In this document: piece after piece, positions 58,220 through 64,000 of the stretch | Position numbering within the stretch: position 1 is the stretch's first letter | Layout of the letters: each line of letters begins with the position of its first letter | Position numbers and translations under genes: made by a program | The notes under the pieces: generated by a model | Told to the model about the DNA's origin: nothing | The model's database searches: none | The model's input: only the letters and a program-made list of their open reading frames with translations | Assembly (NCBI GenBank): GCA_013433145.1 | Contig: CM024169.1 | Coordinates: forward strand, 62,001-126,000 | Length of the DNA stretch: 64,000 bases | Source: Ascaris suum | Taxonomy: Eukaryota; Nematoda; Chromadorea; Rhabditida; Ascarididae | Reading direction: 5' to 3'

Positions 58220-58373
58220 ACTGAAAAATCGTCACTGCCTAATGCGTGCGGATTCAGAGTTTTTTACCGCAGATTGCTTTTCTTGCGCCGTCGACTATTC
58301 TGTCGCTATGCTTGTCACTTCTCTACTGGACTCGAAACCGTTCGAGATCTTCAGCGATCAACGTGATATAAAG
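58220..58373 (+). CDS. Exon-like segment, unrecognised
   Basis: Donor gtaaac, weak acceptor. SEFFTADCFSCAVDYSVAML then VTSLLDSKPFEIFSDQRDIK. Composition is protein-like; no family match and no phase-matched neighbour found. Confidence 0.35.
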
Positions 58374-58554
58374 GTAAACTGGCCTGAATTGAAAAGGGCT
58401 CGTCCACTTGCGCCCTTCCTTTTGCCAAATGAGTCTGCGCCAACCTCCTAGTTGGTTCGCCCCAAGTCTGTTCACAAGGTTCGGGGAACACTTCTCAAAT
58501 CTGCGATCGCCCGACACCTCAAACTTGGGTAATTAAACCTTTATTATCATATAT

Positions 58555-58900
58555 AGACAATAAAAAAAACGTGACGAAGAACACTTGATTATCAGAGACG
58601 TATATGATGACGATAGATTATCGCATGGCTAAGAAAACTCACGTATAATGATGGGAGATTGCGTGATATGCTAATAGATTATAACTTGATTAAACAATTC
58701 GCATACATGTCCGATATGTACATAGCCTAACAATGCTTAGATTAAAATGTGACAAAGAAAGCTCGTATATAATTATCGGGGACGTCCGTGATATTCTAAT
58801 ACATTCTAACCCGAATAAACAACTCGTATATTTATTAGACACTTTCATAGCACAACACTACAGTATGACAAGGAACACATCACATACATATAAGTGAAAA
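58555..58900. repeat. Degenerate tandem repeat, period about 125 bp
   Basis: AT-rich unit. The stretch beginning aagaaaactcacgtataat (58632) recurs as aagaaagctcgtatataat (58757) with the same order of blocks (gtgatat, ctaatag, aaacaa, tcgtat), and a third partial copy begins near 58864. No ORF. Confidence 0.75.
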
Positions 58901-59340
58901 ACGTTGGAGTCGCAAAGCCGATCCAAATTTAGCATTCAACAATTGCCGAAACTTTGGGTTTGCTTATATAGCCTTCTTGTTGACACCTTCTGATGGCTGC
59001 CCCGCCTCTTCCTTGTGTCTCTGTTTGACTCCAAAATGGTTGTTTTTCCGCTAATTTGAGGCGTAAACTTTAATGATGTGTTTATAGCGGCTTTGTGTCT
59101 TTTTGCGGTTTGGAGACAAAGGCCTCTTTGTGCCACTGGTACCGCTCGGTCATGCATTTTTGTGCACATCATATCTGAGTGCCTGTCAACAACTTCACCC
59201 TTTGTTTGCCAATTTTCCTACTTCTGCAGAAACTAATTCTGCAGCTTTATTCAACTCCCACTTGTTTTATTTCTTCGCGCACAGTCGCGACAGCTGTAAT
59301 TGTGTAAGCAATACGTCGATTTCAGCGATAACCACTCAAC

Positions 59341-59469
59341 ATGGTTGTACATTTCCGGTCAATAAACTGCTGGCAAGTGCTACTCTGGAGGATGTATTTT
59401 AAAGGGTTTTCTTCGGGCAATGAAGACAAGAGAAGTTATGTACCATATGAGTTACTCCCTAATGGGAAG
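59341..59469 (+). CDS. Possible first exon of an unrecognised gene
   Basis: Acceptor gatttcag at 59325 lies 15 nt before ATG 59341; 43 codons to donor gtaaca. VHFRSINCWQVLLWRMYFKG then NEDKRSYVPYELLPNGK. A spliced-leader type start is possible. No downstream exon identified. Confidence 0.3.
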
Positions 59470-61697
59470 GTAACACGTGACGGAATGAACGACTGCACGA
59501 GACGAGTCTTGGCTCAGCGTTCTTCTCTCGTGTCTGTGCTTCAGTGCGTTAGTTCGTTGCAGTTTGGAAGAGAGAGTTCCTGTTATGCATTTCTCTTCTT
59601 GTCGAGGTACAGTGTTTATCGGCTTCATTCGTTTGTGGAAGAGGAAAAGGTTAGGAACTAAGCCCCTACCTTCATAGAATACTGCACAGAAAAGAAACGA
59701 ATATCACTGGCGCTTGCCGCAAACGAAGGTCACTGGCGCCTTTGTTTCTCTTAAGCGCGCGTATTGATTGCTTCAGTTCAGCAAGTGCCCTCAAAATCGT
59801 CTCTTCTCCGCCATCAGGTTATAGTGTCGTTCGTTGACTGACGGGCTGTTACTTCCCGCCGACCGCCATAACCATACCACTGCAGTTGTGCTCATTACGC
59901 TAGATGCGTGTCGGGTTGATCGAGTGTGTGGCTTTCGTATGTACTTTGATGTTGGTTTCGTCATCGTCGTGTGTTTCGTCACTACTGACTGTTCGTGCTC
60001 GACATTTCTTTCGTTGACCATATCACTGCTATTGCGCATGCGATTTCGTAAATTTCTGTATCGAAAGTGCACTGTGTCGAAATATTGTCTATATGGATGC
60101 AAATGTCTAATGTATCTCTGCCATACTCTTGAATTGTTTCGACTGGGGACCTACTGAAGCCATAGCATTGAAATTCAATACGTCTGAAGCGATGAAAATG
60201 CAGAATTTTGCGAACATTTTGTTCTTCTTTCTTGTTTATGCTTGCATATTTTTTTTGTTTTTCATTTTAGGACATTTTAATAACAAATAAGTAGGGGAAT
60301 AATGTATGCTAAAAATGGACTCATGTTTAACGAATCAAACTGATCTATCCGTCTCATAAGCGGTATATAGTGACAAGATGAACGCAAATTTATGTACGTT
60401 TTCGATCGATGGTATTGTCATTTTGCAACGGCCAGGTTGACGGAAAAGATGGATTTCTTCCAGAAGATTTGTATGAGTTGTCGAATCAGTTAAAGAAATG
60501 CATGCATTATTGTGCAAATTTATAATTTTCTGGTAGTTCATACAACTTTCCTTTCTAGTGAGCGGATTTACCAAAGCGCATATCGCGCGAACTCTTTAGT
60601 ATTTCAACTAGGCTTCATCAAACACACTTCAAGACTTTTTTTTTGATATTACGACTAGCAAATTAAAGCACTATTTATAGGCAATAATTAAATGGGCGTC
60701 TATATACCTTGCTTTACATCCAGTGTTCTGGGAAAGAAAATTGCATTAAAATTTTCGGAAGAGCATACACTTCGAAGTAATTGCGATACGATTTTGAATG
60801 CAGTACGCGCTGTGTATTTAAGCACACAATTAAGCGGATTTTACAGGTTTCTGTCCACTGTCCAACGACCTTGATGGCCTATTTCTCACAATTAGCAGCG
60901 TTAGCATCAAAACGCCACAGCGAATTAATATCGGGTTCACATTTTCATTTTGCTTTATTTCGTGTCAAAACCCCATATTTAATTCTCTCTCAGTTTAATT
61001 ACTTGTTTTTTTGCCTCATGGATGACAAAAACTCGGCAATCAACACTATTTGTTAGGGATTTCGACAAACTATGCTGCCGCCGGCAAAGTTGTCACATCC
61101 ATGTTTCCGCTCTCTCTCCTTCCTCCATGATCTCCGAGAAGGACATTATCCACTCTAGTGACTTTGGGGCCCGAGTGGATCTGATGATAGGAAGAACTGA
61201 ACTGGATGCTTAGACCAAATCTGCTCGGTTGGCTGTTGTGCCGTTCTAATTGATTCAAAAATTTTCACGGTTCTCTGCACGCGGTCAGTTTTTTTTATAT
61301 GCCTAAATGTTTCTAGCGAAACGTCATTATTGGATTGTAACATACGTGCATATGTGGTACATACTTGCATGCTTGCTAGTCTCAACTCATCCACCAGCAA
61401 ATCAGTAGAATGAAACATGATGGGTAACACAGATAGTGGCGGTCCTGAGGTCCAGTTATGCGCTGCTTAATCGTTTACTTAATATACGTGGGCATTTGAA
61501 GATGTCGAAACTCTCCCTCTGCAGCTGTCGACTCGTGTGGGGAATCGTCACATTATTTGGCGTTGACCATGATCTTACGTCTCCTCTTATTATATTGAGG
61601 GGCAAAATGGCAGAATGGCAGAAACTGCACACCATAGCAGTGTCGTTGGTGCACTTCCTGCTTTTTACGATATTCGCCCGTATCGGTGACGTTTCAG
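59470..61697. other. Nothing supported
   Basis: ORFs at 59791-60157 are open on both strands and hydrophobic or Arg/Thr-rich without splice borders. A minus ORF at 61155-61430 (NNDVSLETFRHIKKTDRVQR) is protein-like but unplaced. Confidence 0.4.
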
Positions 61698-61852
61698 GGC
61701 GTTATCGAATATCTCACAAGGATAAGTATGAGCTGAATGATGAGCTGGGTCGCGGTGGCTTCGGTACAGTGTACAGCGGTATGCGGATTAAAGACAAACT
61801 TCCAGTCGCAAACAAATATATCAAACGCTGTAAAGTCACCATTTGGCAAGGA
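61698..61852 (+). CDS. PIM-like Ser/Thr kinase N-lobe fragment
   Basis: Acceptor gacgtttcag, donor gtaagt. Reads DKYELNDELGRGGFGTVYSG then MRIKDKLPVANKYIKR. The glycine loop GxGGFG, the PIM-typical VYSG and DxLPVAxK fit PIM kinases (family LLGSGGFGSVYSG, NLPVAIK), which phosphorylate cell-cycle and survival targets. The VAIK motif reads VANK; its Lys is kept. The rest of the kinase (HRD, DFG) is not in the following 2.1 kb, so this is a partial gene, a fragment, or a gene with a very long next intron. Confidence 0.75.
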
Positions 61853-62112
61853 GTAAGTCGTTCACCAGTGTTTTAAAGAATTGTTACACCACACTTTTAG
61901 TGGAGTATATATTGCTTCATTTGTTGAATCCTTCGTTTACTAGTCGTTTAATTTGCCAGAACATTGCAGTGTAACTGAAAGGAGCTTATGAGAACAATAC
62001 AGGAAATAGATAGGCAATTGCCATTATCACGTCTTCTACGGTCTGGCTATTTGAAACTTAGGCAAAGTTCCCTTGTTCCGTGATAATTTCTTTTTGTACT
62101 CGCGAAAGCACA

Positions 62113-62187
62113 GTGTTAAATGCGGAAAGCACAGAGGCAACGAAACCGAAATCTCGGCCGGGATTCGTTAGTGTGACTTGCAAAAAC
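62113..62187 (+). CDS. Possible exon upstream of the unrecognised plus-strand gene
   Basis: Donor gtgaga; VLNAESTEATKPKSRPGFVS. The minus strand is also open here (PGRDFGFVASVLSAFNTVLS, ending at a stop near 62060), so strand is uncertain. Confidence 0.3.
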
Positions 62188-62355
62188 GTGAGATGTGAAC
62201 GGAAATATTTCCCACATTTTAATTCTTTCGAATCTTGTCCTTCTCCTTTTTCAGAACATTCCATTTCGGTAATAATGCGATCAAACCCCTCAATTCTGCT
62301 CGATTTATAATCTGGATCCCACTGAGACTTAATTTCTTACTGATCTTCGTTTCAG

Positions 62356-62517
62356 AAATTGCTTTATGTAATACAAGACAGCCTCTCCCGATCAAACCCG
62401 CATCGCAAGAACACCTCAAGGATACGATCTATTTTTGATCGTGGGATCATCGGAGGTCAGAAACTTCGACATCACTCTGCTGCTACAGTCTTTGAACTAA
62501 GAATGCCAGCAGCGAGA
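62356..62517 (+). CDS. Exon of an unrecognised gene
   Basis: 54 codons, acceptor cgtttcag, donor gtgacc. LLYVIQDSLSRSNPHRKNTS then RIRSIFDRGIIGGQKLRHHS. Reading on without splicing gives a stop at 62635 and conflicts with the next exon; splicing the 50-bp intron keeps phase 0. Confidence 0.55.
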
Positions 62518-62567
62518 GTGACCTCAGACACCCGCTTAGAGTCGGAAAAGGGCCGTGGATTTCTCAG

Positions 62568-62936
62568 CGGAAGAAGGACGTTAGAGGAATTGAACTTGAG
62601 AAAAGAAACGAGTATGAGGAAAACAGTATGGAAATGACCATACAGAAAACAATCCGGAGAACAAAACGTCCACCAATGGATGGACGGCCATCCATTTTGA
62701 CTGTTGGGGGTCCGTATGCATCATTATTTTATAATCTGTTATCTGCACCCACATTTCGTTTTAAAGTTTGCAGAATCATACTTGACACTGACGAACAAGG
62801 TGACGCGGCCTTCTCTGCATTAAACAAAGGGTGGGTTGGTGCAACCATATTTCATCATTCACCAAACAGAGACAGACCCCTCAACATTATGTTCACTCAT
62901 CACCACCCGCCTTCAAGTGTTGCTGAAGAAATCACG
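62568..62936 (+). CDS. Main exon of an unrecognised gene
   Basis: 123 codons, acceptor tttctcag, donor gtgagt. Basic start (RKKDVRGIELEKRNEYEENS), then GRPSILTVGGPYASLFYNLL, FRFKVCRIILDTDEQGDAAF and LNKGWVGATIFHHSPNRDRP, with a His/Pro cluster near the end. It looks folded rather than low-complexity. No family recognised. Confidence 0.65.
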
Positions 62937-63013
62937 GTGAGTTTAACGCGTTGACCGTTGATATCTAGATCAGCACTTGAAGTGATATTTGATTAATTTT
63001 CAAACGTTAAAGT

Positions 63014-63099
63014 GGAGTTGGAAGGCGCAATTCCGACAAATTACAGTCTGGAAGGGAACGCGCAAGAGCTGCTCGTTGCATGCGAATTGCAGCACAGTA
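63014..63099 (+). CDS. Probable exon of the same unrecognised gene
   Basis: VELEGAIPTNYSLEGNAQEL then LVACELQH, acceptor-like gttaaag, donor gtaagg. The preceding exon joins in phase if donor gtttaa at 62941 is used. Confidence 0.45.
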
Positions 63100-63240
63100 A
63101 GGTAGCATAAAAACATTTCTAGTGATGTCAGACCTGATTCGCATAGTTTAGCATATTTTCCCTCGTTTCTCGAACGCGCAATAAAAAGCAATTCAGAAGC
63201 AATTTACTTCATATATAATACTGCTCTTTGCCTCGCTGTA

Positions 63241-63396
63241 GGTACGCGTGCCAGCTTGACCTCCCAACTCCACAGTGCGCCAAATCCCGTGACTGCTTCG
63301 CCGAGATACAGAAAATTATCACTCTGCGACCGTCATATGAACTTTGGGGACCTCTCTGCTGCTTCGATGAGAAACGCTTAACGGTGCATGTCAAAT
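63241..63396 (+). CDS. Terminal exon of the unrecognised plus-strand gene
   Basis: Acceptor cgctgtag. YACQLDLPTPQCAKSRDCFA then EIQKIITLRPSYELWGPLCC and DEKRLTVHVK, stop TAA. Five Cys in 51 residues. The other frame (LTSQLHSAPNPVTASPRYRK) is also open to a stop, so the frame is not settled. The gene ends about 35 bp from the end of the convergent transporter gene. Confidence 0.5.
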
Positions 63397-63432
63397 AACA
63401 TCGGTCGAAAACAACATACAAATTTTTAAAAC

Positions 63433-63438
63433 TTTATT
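63433..63438 (-). terminator. Polyadenylation signal AATAAA overlapping the stop codon
   Basis: On the minus strand the final codons read GAA TAA AGT, so AATAAA contains the stop codon. The 3' UTR must be very short. Confidence 0.65.
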
Positions 63439-63660
63439 CGTAATTTATCGCAGAAGTTTCACTGTCGATGCCCCTTACGAGTAAAACGCGGTTGAGACCT
63501 TCAGTGAGTTTGTCGAGGTAGGTGAGGTAGACCCAGAACCGCTCTAGCTGGGCTGGAGGTTCCGGGATATTTAACAATACCACGAACGATTCCCGACTTC
63601 TCTCCAGTACCACCTTGTTCAAGTGCTGAGCCCGATGCTGAAACCTCACTACGTTCCGGC
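63434..63660 (-). CDS. kcc: K-Cl cotransporter (SLC12/KCC), last exon
   Basis: Minus strand, acceptor tttcctacag, 75 codons including TAA. VVRFQHRAQHLNKVVLERSR then SFVVLLNIPEPPAQ and LDKLTEGLNRVLLVRGIDSE. The KCC family ends VRRMHTAVKLNEVIV, LVLLNMPGPPRN, FLEVLTEGLERVLLVRGGG; the match is unmistakable. KCCs export K+ and Cl- across the plasma membrane; this is the cytosolic C-terminal regulatory domain. Upstream exons lie beyond 63,700; a donor-like gtatgt at about 63,707 suggests one ends there. Confidence 0.92.
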
Positions 63661-64000
63661 CTGTAGGAAATGCTCAAACTCATGAAGGTTGTGCGACTAT
63701 GACATACCTCTGATGAACCACAACTTTCCAAGGGTGCTGAAGTAGGTAAGCGGCTTGCGACGTCACTTTTCTTCGTGGCCTTGACGTCTTGCTGTTTACT
63801 TCGTTGCATATTTACCCTCCCCCCCTCCCCCCTCCTCTCTTGTTGTCTGAGATACTATTGACATATCGCTTCGCTATTTTCGACCTCAAGCACAAATCAC
63901 TATTTCGGCTCGAACATCAATCACTGTCCAAAGCTCAACACTACATCAGTTCGCCAGTGCAATTTTTGACCAGCCACCACCTACGAACAGCCCAACAAAT

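Noticed and set aside
59791..60157. Hydrophobic + ORF that could be a membrane protein
   Set aside because: Open on both strands, no splice borders or start context, Cys/Phe-rich composition typical of random AT/TC-rich sequence.

Overview
This window is eukaryotic nuclear DNA, most likely from a nematode. The evidence is: spliced genes with acceptors of the TTTTCAG/TTGCAG kind and GTAAGT/GTGAGT-type donors; a mix of very long introns and two very short ones (66 and 50 bp); a likely trans-splice acceptor 11 bp before a start codon; and a 1.9-kb array whose basic hexamer TAAGCC is a rotation of the nematode telomere repeat (TTAGGC/GCCTAA). I cannot name the species. Most long single-frame ORFs here are chance. 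Genes were found by looking for acceptor-to-donor open stretches with compatible phases and comparing them with protein families known from memory. No alignment was run.

Left and centre (about 6.7-42.6 kb, + strand): some 44 exons and exon candidates of one very large gene resembling BIRC6/BRUCE, the giant IAP-family ubiquitin-conjugating enzyme. They run in the same order as the human protein, from a segment after the BIR domain to a segment just before the UBC domain. Landmarks are LLEVEPLTFTC, the WSYRFYASEEW exon, the DDETVTVKL exon, LLPFIVLERLF and AKRTGFGSGT. The first 6.7 kb holds only one weak BIR-like candidate. The UBC catalytic domain was not found anywhere. Two conserved exons are damaged: a 1-nt frameshift at about 31,708 and an in-frame TAG at 38,151. 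Several further joins are out of phase. The locus is therefore either a decaying gene or carries assembly errors.

Middle (43.08-44.95 kb): an interstitial, degenerate telomere-like satellite with higher-order units of 30 and 42 bp, directly after the last BIRC6-like exon. It is open for hundreds of codons on both strands, but this comes from the 6-bp period and is not evidence of a gene.

Right (45-64 kb): a small minus-strand coiled-coil gene (45.07-45.72 kb); a divergently transcribed A/B-type cyclin gene of 12 exons (46.13-55.40 kb) whose phases all agree and give 456 residues; unrecognised coding remnants with many frame changes (56.8-58.4 kb); a degenerate 125-bp tandem repeat (58.56-58.90 kb); an N-lobe fragment of a PIM-like protein kinase (61.7-61.85 kb); an unrecognised plus-strand gene (62.36-63.40 kb); and, convergent with it, the last exon of a K-Cl cotransporter (SLC12/KCC) on the minus strand.

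No RNA genes, CRISPR arrays or complete transposons were seen. Repeats include two long (TA)n tracts and six G/C homopolymers of 13-23 bp.
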